Both the position numbers and the translations under genes were made by a program. DNA of 64,000 bases, from contig BOYI01000001.1 of assembly GCA_019651435.1 (NCBI GenBank), positions 496,001 through 560,000 on the forward strand, in the 5' to 3' direction. The DNA is from Pelagibacteraceae bacterium. Lineage in GTDB: Bacteria; Pseudomonadota; Alphaproteobacteria; HIMB59. Shown piece by piece: positions 22,923 through 32,964 of this stretch. Numbering within the stretch: position 1 is the stretch's first letter; every line of letters starts with the position of its first letter. A model generated the notes under the pieces. It was given only the letters and a program-made list of their open reading frames with translations. It did not search any database and was not told the origin of the DNA.

Positions 22923-23992
22923 GCGATTATCTTTACAATTTCAGAGAGATTCATTTTTTCTTCAATCTTTTTAATTATATTTCTTTTCGAGCTGGTCTTT
23001 CTCTTGTTTCATCATTCGTTTTAATTTTAATATTTATGCCTTATTGGATTAAAGCTCAAAAAAAATTATTTCCATTAGGCCAGCCAATTAGGTCAGATGG
23101 ACCTTCAAGTCATTTATCAAAAAAAGGTACCCCGACATTAGGTGGAGTATTAATTATCGCTTGTTTATCTTTTAGTACAATCCTATGGACATCAAATTTT
23201 TCTAAATTTAATTATTTGCTCTTGTTAACAATTTTTTTATTTGGATTGATTGGTTTTTATGATGATTTGAAAAAAATTAGAACAAGAGTTGGAATTAATT
23301 CAAAAACTAAATTTTTACTCCAAATATTTTCTACAATAATTATTTATTTTACTATCAAGTTTTTAAATTTTGATATCAGTAATTTTTATATTCCTTTTTT
23401 AAAAGATACTTCTTTTGACATTGGTTTTTTATATTTTTTTATAGCACTTTTTATCATATTGGGCTCAACAAATGCTACAAACCTTACAGATGGATTAGAT
23501 GGTCTTGTTTCTATGCCATTAATTTTTGTTTTTTTAACATTTGCTGTTTTTGCATATATCATAGGTAATATAAATTTTTCTGATTATTTATTATTAAACT
23601 ATATTAGGGGTTCTGGTGAGATTGTAATTTTTTGTACAGCTGCCATTGGTGCTCTTTTAGGCTTTTTATGGTTTAATTCAAGTCCTGCTGAAGTTTTTAT
23701 GGGCGATACAGGATCACAATCTTTAGGAGCCACATTAGCGGTTACATCAATTTTATTAAAACAAGAATTTGTTTTAGCAATTGCTGGTGGATTGTTTGTT
23801 ATAGAGGCTTTATCAGTGATGATACAAGTTTTTTACTTCAAGTCCACAAAGGGTAAAAGATTTTTCTTAATGGCACCACTCCATCATCACTTTGAAAAAG
23901 CAGGTCTTTCAGAGCAAAAAGTTGTAATTAGATTTTGGATTATTAGTTTTCTATTCTGCCTTTTAGCACTTTCATTATTAAAAATTAGATAG
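22916..23992 (+). CDS. mraY: Phospho-MurNAc-pentapeptide translocase MraY
   Basis: Integral membrane enzyme that transfers phospho-MurNAc-pentapeptide to undecaprenyl phosphate, forming lipid I. The 358 residues are intact with about ten hydrophobic segments. Signature motifs are KKGTPTLGGVLI, FYDDLKKIRTRVGIN, TNLTDGLDGLV, GDTGSQSLGA and the cytoplasmic MAPLHHHFEKAG loop. The ATG overlaps the murF stop, and murD begins immediately after its stop. Confidence 0.97.
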   Translation: MLSDYLYNFREIHFFFNLFNYISFRAGLSLVSSFVLILIFMPYWIKAQKKLFPLGQPIRSDGPSSHLSKKGTPTLGGVLIIACLSFSTILWTSNFSKFNYLLLLTIFLFGLIGFYDDLKKIRTRVGINSKTKFLLQIFSTIIIYFTIKFLNFDISNFYIPFLKDTSFDIGFLYFFIALFIILGSTNATNLTDGLDGLVSMPLIFVFLTFAVFAYIIGNINFSDYLLLNYIRGSGEIVIFCTAAIGALLGFLWFNSSPAEVFMGDTGSQSLGATLAVTSILLKQEFVLAIAGGLFVIEALSVMIQVFYFKSTKGKRFFLMAPLHHHFEKAGLSEQKVVIRFWIISFLFCLLALSLLKIR

Positions 23993-25232
23993 TTGATAGA
24001 TTTAAGAAAAAATTTTCTGATATATGGATATGGCATTAGTGGGAAATCTATTTCAAAGTATTTAAAAAGAAAAAAATCATCTTATAAAATTTATGATGAC
24101 TTTTCTGATTTATCATCACTTAAAGAATCAATCAATTTACAAAAATTAAAAAAAAATATTAAAAGTTTTGATTATTTTATTGTTTCTCCATCTATTAAAA
24201 TTAATAAAAACCACATTCTTTATCCTTTTAAAGAAAAGATACTTATAGATTTAGACTTTTTATCTTTAGAAATAAAAAATCAAATAGTATTTGGTGTTAC
24301 TGGCACAGAGGGAAAATCATCAATATGTTCTTATTTATCTCAATATTTATCTGACTCCTATAAAACACTAATAATTGGAAATTATGGAAATACTATTTTA
24401 GATAAAGATAATTTAGAAAAAATTTTAACAAAAACAAAAATAATTATCATTGAGTTAAGCTCCTACCAGCTAGATAAAATAAAATTTTTAAAAATTAATC
24501 ATGCAATAATTACAAATATTTATTCGGACCATTTACAATATCATGGATCTTTTTCAAATTATGTTAAATCTAAATTTAAAATTCAATCTTTTTTAAATAA
24601 AGATGGTTCCCTTCATATTAGTAATTCAGAAAAAAGAAAATATTCAAGTTTAATCAATACTCAAAATAAAAATATAAATACAATTTCTAATTTGAAATTT
24701 AAGAATAAGATATTTGGTTTGGATATCAATTTACTTAATGAAAATTTTACAAAGAAAATACTATCTTTTTGTAAATTAAATTATGATCATAATAAAAAGC
24801 TAAAGAATCTTCCTTTTAGAAATGAATTAATTGAAAATAGATCTAATATTACCATTATCAATGATAGCAAGTCTACAAATTTAGAAAATTCAATAATTAA
24901 AATTAATCAAATAAATCTTAAAAAGAAAATTATTATACTTGGTGGAAATCCTAAAAAATCAAATATAAAAAAGAATACTATAAAAAATTCTCTAATTTTG
25001 ATATTTGGCCCAAATAGATTTAAAATAAATAAGAGTTTAGAACTATATTAATTCAAAATTTTTTACCTTTGTTGATCTTGAAAATTTATTTAGATTTTTA
25101 AAAGTTTTAATTCATCAAACTAAATGGGATGTAATATTATTTTCACCTGGAGGAGAGTCTTTTGACCAATTTAAAGATTATTCACACAGGGGCAGAATAT
25201 TTAATAAGTATATAAAGAAATTTAAAATTTGA
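23993..25232 (+). CDS. murD: UDP-MurNAc-L-Ala:D-Glu ligase MurD, one frameshift
   Basis: Mur ligase adding D-glutamate. It starts with TTG directly after mraY. The N-terminal Rossmann part (FLIYGYGISGKSISKYL), P-loop GVTGTEGKSSICSYL, IELSSYQLDKI, NIYSDHLQYHGSF and NDSKSTNLENS are all MurD-like. The P-loop has Glu where Asn is usual (GTNGK). The frame breaks near 25050, and the tail FSPGGESFDQFKDYSHRG with stop at 25230-25232 is in another frame. It overlaps the TTG start of ftsW by four bases (TTGA). Confidence 0.92.
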
Positions 25233-26331
25233 AGAGTTTACTTTTTAGAGATGATGAGAGTCTGATAGGTTCTAATTGGTATTATTTAGAAAAAAATTAT
25301 TTATTTTTCCATTATTGTTATCTTTTATAGGCTTATTAGCCATTTATTCTCTTACAGGCACTGAATACTCCATCACTCTTTTATTTAAGCACACAGTTTT
25401 CTTATTATTTTCTTTATCTATTCTATTTTTTTTTAGTTTGTTACCTGTTAACAATTTAAGAAAATTATTAAATATTTCAGCTATTTTATTTCTTCTTCTT
25501 TTGTTTTTAGTTCCAATATTAGGTTATGAAATTAAAGGTGCAACAAGATGGATTAACCTTAAATTTTTTTCAATACAACCATCAGAAATACTCAAAGGCC
25601 CTATACTCTGTTTATTTTCATGGTTTTGCTATTTATTTATAAAAACAGGTAAATTTTCTTATATGTTTTTTGTTATTTTAATAATTTTATTTATATCAAC
25701 TCTTCTTTTGCTTCAGCCAGACATAGGAACATTGATGCTTTATTTATCATCTTTTTTTTTATTAATAATTTTATATCTGAGAAATATAAAACTTATTTTT
25801 ATTCTTGGATTGTTTGGTCTTTTATTTATAGCTTTTGCGTATTTTACGTTTGATCATGTTAGCATAAGAATAGATAAATTTTTATCACCTGAGAATTCTC
25901 CCCAAGTTGCAAAAGTTTATCGGCTATTATTGAAGGTGGTTTTTTTGGAGTTGGTTTGGGGGAAGGGCAACTTAAATATTCTATTCCTGAGTCTCATAAT
26001 GATTTTATCTTTGCTATCTTAATTGAAGAATTTGGAATTTTTTTGGTTTATTTATCGCTTTACTCTATCCGATATTTTCTTTTTTATTAAAAAGATATTA
26101 AAAAGTCAGCCTAACTTATTTATTCAAAATACTACGTTTTCATTATGTTTTATTTTATGTATCCAAGCCTTTATTAATATAGGATCTTCTATTGATCTGA
26201 TACCACCTACTGGAATGACCTTACCGTTTATAAGCTATGGGGGTTCCTCAATGCTTTCTTATGCGATTATTTTTGGTACATTAATTAACTTTTCAAAAAA
26301 TGAAAAAAATTCTCTTAGTAACACATCATGA
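25229..26331 (+). CDS. ftsW: Septal glycosyltransferase FtsW, frameshifted
   Basis: SEDS-family polymerase of septal peptidoglycan, partner of FtsI. The TTG start gives MKSLLFRDDESLIGSNWYYL. A shift near 25290 leads into membrane segments (LLLSFIGLLAIYSL and others). Motifs are GATRWINLKFFSIQPSEILK, LLQPDIGTLMLYL, FFGVGLGEGQLKYSIPES and HNDFIFAILIEEFG, then INIGSSIDLIPPTGMTLPFI and SYGGSSML. Further shifts lie near 25915 and 26020-26050. The ten-helix core is complete. After this gene the expected murG is absent. Confidence 0.93.
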
Positions 26332-26971
26332 CTTAAGTGATCCAGGAATAATATCTAGTCTCTTACATTCAAAATATTTAACCTGCAATATCAATTATAA
26401 AAACTTACCTTTATTAAAATTAAGTGACATCAAAGAATATAAAGCAATAATAATATTTGGTGGAAAAATGAGTGCTAATAGCAAATCTATATTTATTAAA
26501 AATGAATACAAATTTTTATCTAAGGCAATTAAACTTAAAAAAACAATTATAGGAATTTGTCTTGGTGCACAAATTATAGCCAAGTTTTATGGTTCAATAA
26601 TTCAAAAATCCCCCAATAAAGAAGTTGAAATAGGATATAGAAATACAAAAAAAATTGATAATTCAATGATTAATGATCGGACAAAATTCTTACAATTTCA
26701 TAATGAGGGAATTTCAATAAATTCAAATATGGAATTATTATCCAGCGGTAATTTATTTAATGTAGATGCATTTAAAATTAAAAATAAAGAAGTTTATGGA
26801 TTCCAATTTCATCCTGAGGTTACATCTAAAATGATAAAGAATTGGTACGGAAACTTAAAATCAATAGATAAAGGAACTGATAATCTAAGTAAAATTTTAA
26901 AAGATCATAAAACTTACCATAAAGAAAACTACTTTTGGTTAAATAAGATTTTAAATAAGATAATCAAATGA
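26300..26971 (+). CDS. Class I glutamine amidotransferase-like protein
   Basis: Type 1 glutamine amidotransferase domain of the GuaA/PuuD-like kind, which would hydrolyse glutamine or a gamma-glutamyl substrate. The nucleophile elbow is IIGICLGAQIIAKFYG and the His-Glu pair is in YGFQFHPEVTSKM. The 223 residues are intact. There is no fused synthetase domain, so the substrate is unknown. It overlaps the end of ftsW by 32 bases and the next gene by four (ATGA), so it is translated with the HDAC-like hydrolase and may act with it. Confidence 0.8.
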   Translation: MKKILLVTHHDLSDPGIISSLLHSKYLTCNINYKNLPLLKLSDIKEYKAIIIFGGKMSANSKSIFIKNEYKFLSKAIKLKKTIIGICLGAQIIAKFYGSIIQKSPNKEVEIGYRNTKKIDNSMINDRTKFLQFHNEGISINSNMELLSSGNLFNVDAFKIKNKEVYGFQFHPEVTSKMIKNWYGNLKSIDKGTDNLSKILKDHKTYHKENYFWLNKILNKIIK

Positions 26972-27891
26972 TTAACTTTTATTTTTCTGATGAATATTTA
27001 AATCATGATACTGGATCGCATCCAGAGTCTATTCAAAGAATTAAAACTGTTAAACAACTCTTAAATAATAAATATAATAAACATCATTTCATTGAACCCT
27101 CAAAAGCTTCAATTGAATTAATATCTAATGTGCATGATAAACAATATATTGAGGAAATATTAATGAATATTCCAAAATCAGGTTTTTATCATTTTGATCC
27201 TGATACGATTGCAAGTTCTACTAGTTTAAATAGTTACCTTATGGCTGTTGGAGGTTCTGTTGACTCCGTTATACATTCAATAAATCATCAATCAAAAAAT
27301 CCTGTTTATTTTTGTGCTCATCGACCACCCGGCCACCATGCTGAAAAAAATAAAGCCATGGGATTTGGTGTATTTAATAATGTGGCTATTGCAGCTCAAT
27401 TCGCGTTAGAGCAAAAAAATTACAATAAAATATTGATTATTGATTTTGATGTACATCATGGAAATGGTACACAACATATTTTTGAGTCAAATCCGGATAT
27501 TATTTATGCTTCAAGTCACCAATACCCTTTTTATCCTGGAACTGGCAATGAAAATGAAATAGGTGTGGGCAATATATTTAACTGTCCATTGCCCTCTGGT
27601 TGCGACTCAGATTTATTTAGAGAACTTTTTCAAAAAAAAATTATAGATAAGATTAATATGAAATTTGATATTATATTCTTTTCTGCAGGCTTTGATGCTC
27701 ATAAATTAGATCCCTTTGGCTTCTATCAATCTTGAAAATGAAGATTTTGCTTGGGTAACTAAAGCTATCTTAAAAAATTTGCAAAAGATATCCCAATAAT
27801 TTCTTTACTCGAGGGTGGATATGATATGGATGGATTGTATAATGGTCTAGACTTTCATCTAAAAATACTAGATGAGTACTCAAATGAATAA
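26968..27891 (+). CDS. Histone deacetylase-like amidohydrolase, frameshifted
   Basis: HDAC/acetylpolyamine amidohydrolase superfamily zinc enzyme. Active-site motifs are CAHRPPGHHAEKNKAMGFG, IIDFDVHHGNGTQHIF (zinc Asp and His), SSHQYPFYPGTG and FSAGFDAHKLDP (zinc Asp). The frame breaks near 27717 and again near 27778. The tail ISLLEGGYDMDGLYNGLDFH ends at 27889-27891. Bacterial members deacetylate acetylpolyamines or other amides; the substrate here is unknown. Order HDAC-xseB-dxs is common in alphaproteobacteria. Confidence 0.9.
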
Positions 27892-28108
27892 AAAAAATGA
27901 AAAAACTTTTGAAGATGCCCTCCAAAGATTGGAGGAAATAGCTCAATTACTTGAAAATGAGGAGACACCTCTTGAAGATAGTATTCAATTATTTGAAGAG
28001 GGCATTGAATTAAAAGATTTTTGTGAAGAAAAATTAAAGTCAGCTAAATTAAAAATAAATAAAATTATTAAAAAAAATAAAGATCTGGTTATCGAGGATT
28101 TCGAATAA
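27872..28108 (+). CDS. xseB: Exodeoxyribonuclease VII small subunit
   Basis: Small subunit of ExoVII, which with XseA degrades single-stranded DNA. The 78 residues include the signature TFEDALQRLEEIAQLLE and a second amphipathic helix LEDSIQLFEEGIELKDFCEE. A second ATG is at 27884 (MNKKNEKT). It overlaps the end of the HDAC-like gene by 20 bases. dxs follows after 17 bases with no ispA between. Confidence 0.93.
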   Translation: MSTQMNKKNEKTFEDALQRLEEIAQLLENEETPLEDSIQLFEEGIELKDFCEEKLKSAKLKINKIIKKNKDLVIEDFE

Positions 28109-28125
28109 AAATCCAAGGTAGCTAT

Positions 28126-29988
28126 GTCATTTTTATCTAAAGTTAATTTCCCTAAAGATTTAAAAAAAACTTTCTCTTAGATGAGCTTAAAATTTTTAAT
28201 GATGAGTTAAGAACCCATACTATAGAAACAGTATCTAAAACTGGAGGTCATTTAGGTGCTAGTTTAGGTGTGGTTGAGTTAACAGTTGCTCTTCATTACG
28301 TCTTTGATACTCCAAAAGATAAAATTGTTTGGGATGTAGGTCATCAAACATACCCTCATAAAATCATCACTGGAAGAAAAAGAAAAATTCATACCTTAAG
28401 AAAGAAAAATGGTCTTTCAGGATTTACAAAAAGATCAGAGAGTGTTTATGATCCTTTTGGTGCGGCCCATAGTTCTACATCTATCTCGGCAAATTTAGGC
28501 ATAGCTGTTGCTAGAGACTTACAAAAAAAATCTTTTGATGTAATCAGTATCATCGGCGATGGTGCTATTAGTGCAGGAATGGCTTTTGAAGGTTTGAATA
28601 ATTTTGGTCATTTAGGTAAGAATTCATTAATTATCTTAAACGATAATGAAATGTCTATAGCTAAACCTGTTGGTGCCATGAGCAAATATTTAGTTAATCT
28701 TTTGAGCTCAAAAACTTATGAAAACATAAGAGATGTAGTTAAGAATTTCACTAAAAGACTTCCAAACGAAGTAGGTAATTTTGCAAAAAAAACTGAAGGT
28801 TATTTAAAAGGCTATTTAACTGGAAATACTTTATTTGAAGAGTTAGGAATGAACTATATAGGTCCTATAGATGGTCATAACTTAAATTTATTAATTCAAC
28901 TTTTTCAGAAATATAAGGAGAAAGAGTTACATGGCCCTGTTTTTTTGCATATTATTACAGAAAAAGGTAAAGGATATGCTCCTGCAGAAAATTCAAATGA
29001 CAAATTTCATGGAGTATCCTCTTTTGATATCCAAACTGGGGTTCAAAACAAATCAAAAGATAAGACTTATACTAGTGTAGTTGGTGAAACTTTATTAAAA
29101 CTTGCTAAAAAAGATAAAAGGGTAACTACAATTACTGCTGCTATGCCCTCAGGGACGGGATTAGATAAATTTCAAAAATTATATCCAGATAGATTTTTTG
29201 ATGTAGGTATTGCAGAACAACATGCTGTTACTTTTGCTGGAGGAATGGCAACTGAAAATTTAAAACCTTATGTAGCTATTTATTCCACATTTCTTCAAAG
29301 AGCTTATGACCAAGTTGTACATGATATAGCTATACAATCATTGCCAGTTCGTTTTTTAATTGACCGATCTGGTTTTGTTGGAGCTGATGGTGCAACTCAT
29401 GCAGGGTCTTTTGACCTAACATATCTTTGCTGTTTGCCTAACTTTATAGTTATGGCTCCATCCTCAGGAGAAGAGCTTAAAAATATGTTAAACTTTTCAT
29501 TATCAATAAACAATAAACCTATTGCGATAAGGTATCCTAGAGATACCGTAGGTGAATATAACGAAAAAAAATCGTTTGAAAAAATAACCTTAGGTAAAGG
29601 AAAAATTATTCAAAAGGAAAAAAATTGCTTTTTAAATTTGGGTACAAGATTAAATCAAGTCAAAGAAGCTTCAAAATTAATTAAGAGTAAAAATAAATTA
29701 CAAACTACCATCATTGATATGCGTTTCGCTAAACCGATTGATACTCAATTATTAAAAAATTTACAAAAAAATCACGATATTTTTATAACTATTGAGGAAA
29801 ATGCTGTTGGTGGCTTTTCAAGTCAAGTTAATAACTTTTTCTTAAATCAAACAAAAAAACAAATTAAAATTCATAATTTTTTTATGAAAGATGAATTTAT
29901 TGATCAATCTGATATTATTGATCAATATAAACAATCAGGAATTTCTCCAGAAAATATTTATAAAAAAATATCTAATTACTTAAATTAA
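28126..29988 (+). CDS. dxs: 1-deoxy-D-xylulose-5-phosphate synthase, one frameshift
   Basis: Thiamine-diphosphate enzyme condensing pyruvate and glyceraldehyde 3-phosphate, the first step of the MEP isoprenoid route. The N-terminus (MSFLSKVNFPKDLKK) shifts frame near 28175 into LSLDELKIFNDELR. Then come GGHLGASLGVVELTVALHYV, WDVGHQTYPHKI, the TPP motif IIGDGAISAGMAFEGLNN, and the transketolase domain with DVGIAEQHAVTFAGGMA and DRSGFVGADGATHAGSFDL. At about 620 residues it is complete. Its 3' end overlaps aroC tail to tail by nine bases. Confidence 0.95.
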
Positions 29989-31059
29989 TTTAGATTTTTG
30001 CATAAGCATGAGATCTGCAATGACAAAGCTAGTCATTGCGATCCCAACGGGTACAGCTCTAATGCCTACACAAGGATCGTGTCTTCCAATTGTTTTGATT
30101 TTGGTATTTTTAAAATTTTTTGTAATAGTATTTTTTTCACTTAATACAGAGCTAGTAGGTTTAACAATGTATCTAAATACTATTTCTTGACCTGAGGTAA
30201 TACCACCTAAGATTCCTCCAGCATGGTTACTATCAAATACAATCTTTTTATTTTTATAACTTATTTGATCAGAAGCATTAGTTCCATCTAAGTCTATAAG
30301 ATTGAAGCCTGTTCCAAATTCAATTCCTTTTACTGCATTAATGCTCATAATAGCCTTAGATATTTCTGAGTCTATTTTTTGATAAATCGGTTCTCCAAGA
30401 CCAGGAGGACAGTTTTTAACTCTTACTTCTATTATTGCGCCTAAAGATGAACCTCTCTTACGATGTAGTAAGATTAAATCTTCCCATATCTTGATAATTG
30501 ATTTATTAGGTGAAAAGAATGGGTTTTTATTTATAAACCCCTCATTCCAATTAGAGCTAGTAATTTTTTCATTTCCAATTTGAATTACTGCACTTGTAAT
30601 CTTTAATTTATTTGCAACTTTTTTTAGGTATAGGTCTGCTAATGCTCCAGCAGCAACTCTCATGGCTGTTTCTCTAGCACTTGATCGCCCACCTCCACGA
30701 TAATCGAAATTTTTATATTTTACATGGTAAGTAAAATCTGCATGTCCTGGACGAAATTTGTTTTTAATATTTGAGTAATCTCTACTTCTTTGATCTTCAT
30801 TGTAAATGATCATGGAAATAGGTGAACCTGTACTTTTCCCGTTAAAAACTCCTGATAAAATATCTACCTGATCTTTTTCTTTTCTTTGCGTAGTAAATTT
30901 GGATTGTCCAGGTTTTCTTAAATCTAGTTTAGACTGAATATATTTAAGGTCGATTGGTATATTGGCTGGAAATCCGTCAACTACACAACCAATAGCCTTA
31001 CCATGGCTTTCACCCCAAGTTGTAAATTTTAATAAGTTTCCAAAAGTATTATGAGACAT
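29980..31059 (-). CDS. aroC: Chorismate synthase
   Basis: Flavin-dependent enzyme converting EPSP to chorismate, the last common step to aromatic amino acids and folate. The 359 residues are intact. Conserved segments are TTWGESHGKAIGCVVDG, RKPGQSKFTTQRKEKDQV, FRPGHADFTYHVKY, DYRGGGRSSARETAMRVAAG and GRHDPCVGIRAVPVG. It follows fabI by five bases on the minus strand. Confidence 0.97.
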   Translation of the reverse strand: MSHNTFGNLLKFTTWGESHGKAIGCVVDGFPANIPIDLKYIQSKLDLRKPGQSKFTTQRKEKDQVDILSGVFNGKSTGSPISMIIYNEDQRSRDYSNIKNKFRPGHADFTYHVKYKNFDYRGGGRSSARETAMRVAAGALADLYLKKVANKLKITSAVIQIGNEKITSSNWNEGFINKNPFFSPNKSIIKIWEDLILLHRKRGSSLGAIIEVRVKNCPPGLGEPIYQKIDSEISKAIMSINAVKGIEFGTGFNLIDLDGTNASDQISYKNKKIVFDSNHAGGILGGITSGQEIVFRYIVKPTSSVLSEKNTITKNFKNTKIKTIGRHDPCVGIRAVPVGIAMTSFVIADLMLMQKSKLI

Positions 31060-31064
31060 TTTAA

Positions 31065-31886
31065 TTATTTATTACTAAACTCACTAAGTAAATCAGCAAC
31101 ACCTTCAGCTTCATCTACGGCGACCATGCCAACTGTATGATAGCCGCAGTCAACATGATGAATTTCTCCTGTAACGCCTGAAGATAAATCACTTAGAAGG
31201 TAAGCGCCCGTGTTTCCAACATCGTCTAAAGTAACATTTCTCTTTAAAGGTGAATTGAGCTCATTCCATTTCAAAATAAATCGAAAGTCCCCAATTCCTG
31301 ATGCAGCTAATGTTTTTATGGGTCCTGCAGAAATAGCATTGACCCGTATATTTTTATCACCCATATCAACTGCTAAATATTTTACGGATGCCTCTAAAGC
31401 TGATTTGGCAACACCCATTACATTATAATGGGGCATAACTTGTTCAGCCCCGTAATAAGTCAGAGTCAGTATACTTCCACCATCATTCATTAATTCATAA
31501 CAATATTTACAAGACTCAGTAAATGAGTAACAAGATATGTTCAAACTATTTAGAAAGTTTTCTTTTGATGTTTGGACATATTTACCTCTAAGTTCATTTT
31601 TATCAGCAAAAGCTACAGCATGAACAAAGAAATCTAGCTTTCCCCATTTATTTTGTATTTCATTAAATGTATTTTTGACAGATCCTTCACTGCTCACGTC
31701 ACATTGAATTAAAAAGTCTGAATTTACAGACTTTGCTAATGGTTCAATTCTTTTTAATAAAAGATCATTTTGATAAGTAAATGCTAATTCAGCACCAAAA
31801 TTAGAGCATTGTTTAGCTATTCCCCATGCAATAGACTTATCGTTTGCGACACCCATAATTAGACCTTTTTTATTTTTTAAATCCAT
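31065..31886 (-). CDS. fabI: Enoyl-ACP reductase (NADH)
   Basis: Short-chain dehydrogenase-type reductase completing each round of fatty acid elongation. The 273 residues are intact. N-terminal cofactor motif GLIMGVANDKSIAWGIA, the catalytic Y-x6-K in HYNVMGVAKSALEASVKYLA, and NAISAGPIKTLAASGI identify FabI. Divergent from pdxH across 31 bases. FabI and aroC are probably co-transcribed. Confidence 0.96.
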   Translation of the reverse strand: MDLKNKKGLIMGVANDKSIAWGIAKQCSNFGAELAFTYQNDLLLKRIEPLAKSVNSDFLIQCDVSSEGSVKNTFNEIQNKWGKLDFFVHAVAFADKNELRGKYVQTSKENFLNSLNISCYSFTESCKYCYELMNDGGSILTLTYYGAEQVMPHYNVMGVAKSALEASVKYLAVDMGDKNIRVNAISAGPIKTLAASGIGDFRFILKWNELNSPLKRNVTLDDVGNTGAYLLSDLSSGVTGEIHHVDCGYHTVGMVAVDEAEGVADLLSEFSNK

Positions 31887-31917
31887 TTTGATATAATCTT
31901 TATATAATACTCATACC

Positions 31918-32492
31918 ATGTCAGATAAAAATTTAAATCCATTTATTCTTTTTCAAAATTGGTTTGAAAGTGCCTCAGAAAAAGAAATTAATGACCCTAA
32001 TGCTATGTGTTTATCGACTGTCGATAATAATAATTGCCCCCATTCAAGAATGGTGTTGTTAAAAGGATATGATGAAAGTGGTTTTAGGTTTTTTACAAAT
32101 TATGAAAGTAATAAGTCCATTGATATTGAGCAAAATAAAAACGTAGCTTTAAATTTCCATTGGAAATCACTTCAACGTCAAATCCGTATTGAGGGTTTAA
32201 TTGATAAATTAAATTCAGATGAATCAGACGAATATTATAATTCTAGACATTATATGAGTAGAATAGGGGCATGGGCGAGTGATCAATCTAGACCTCTAAA
32301 AAATAGAGAGGAATTAGAAAAAAAGATCGAGATGTATAAAGAAAAGTATCCTGATGAAAACAACGTTCCACGACCACCTCATTGGGGAGGTTTTGTCGTT
32401 AAACCTAAAAATTTGAATTTTGGCAAGATATGCCACACCGTATTCATCAAAGAGATATTTTTGAATTAAATAATCAGGAATGGGTTAAGTAA
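31918..32492 (+). CDS. pdxH: Pyridoxamine 5'-phosphate oxidase, one frameshift
   Basis: FMN enzyme oxidising PNP/PMP to pyridoxal phosphate. Motifs are AMCLSTVDNNNCPHSRMVLL, FRFFTNYESNKSIDIEQN, LNFHWKSLQRQIRIEG and SRIGAWASDQSRPL. The frame shifts near 32420, where a missing T separates KPKNLNF from WQDMPHRIHQRDIFELN. The repaired end is at 32490-32492. The length of about 191 residues is normal. The neighbouring gene ends five bases away on the opposite strand. Confidence 0.95.
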
Positions 32493-32496
32493 ACTC

Positions 32497-32964
32497 TTAA
32501 TCCTTAGTTTTGTTTTTTATATATTCTTCCCAACGTCCTAAAAGATCAGAACTAGACGATTCTTTATGATTTCCCTCCTATTCCAAATTTTAGCGCAATA
32601 TCAAATTTTTTGGCAGTATCATATTCCAAAATTTTTGAAGTATCAGACCGGTCGCCTCCATTAGCAAAAATTATTTTATTTGATGGAAATTTTTTTCTTA
32701 CAGCAATAAGTAGATTAGATGCACTTCCTTTAGAGTCATCCTCAAATTCAATTGCTTCATCTACTGCAGCAAGACTGTTGATGACATATAGTCTATGTTT
32801 TATATCCATAAAAAAATTACCCTTTTTATTGATTAACCACTGATTAGAATTAACCCCAACTACTAGATAATCTGAAAAATCAAGACAGTCGTTCATCATC
32901 ATTATGTGCCCAGGATGAACTGGGTCAAACCTCCAGAGACAATACTGATAACTTTATTTTCCAT
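32497..32964 (-). CDS. Cytidylyl/adenylyltransferase-fold nucleotidyltransferase, frameshifted
   Basis: Small nucleotidyltransferase-fold protein of about 155 residues. The repaired N-terminus is [20 protein letters not shown], carrying the HxGH nucleotide-binding motif; a missing T near 32933 breaks it. The C-terminal half has IIFANGGDRSDTSK and KFGIGGNHKESSSSDLLGRW, with a second shift near 32575. This resembles stand-alone RfaE2/TagD-like proteins with an ANGGDR motif, whose substrate I cannot name. The start overlaps the pyrE stop. Confidence 0.75.
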
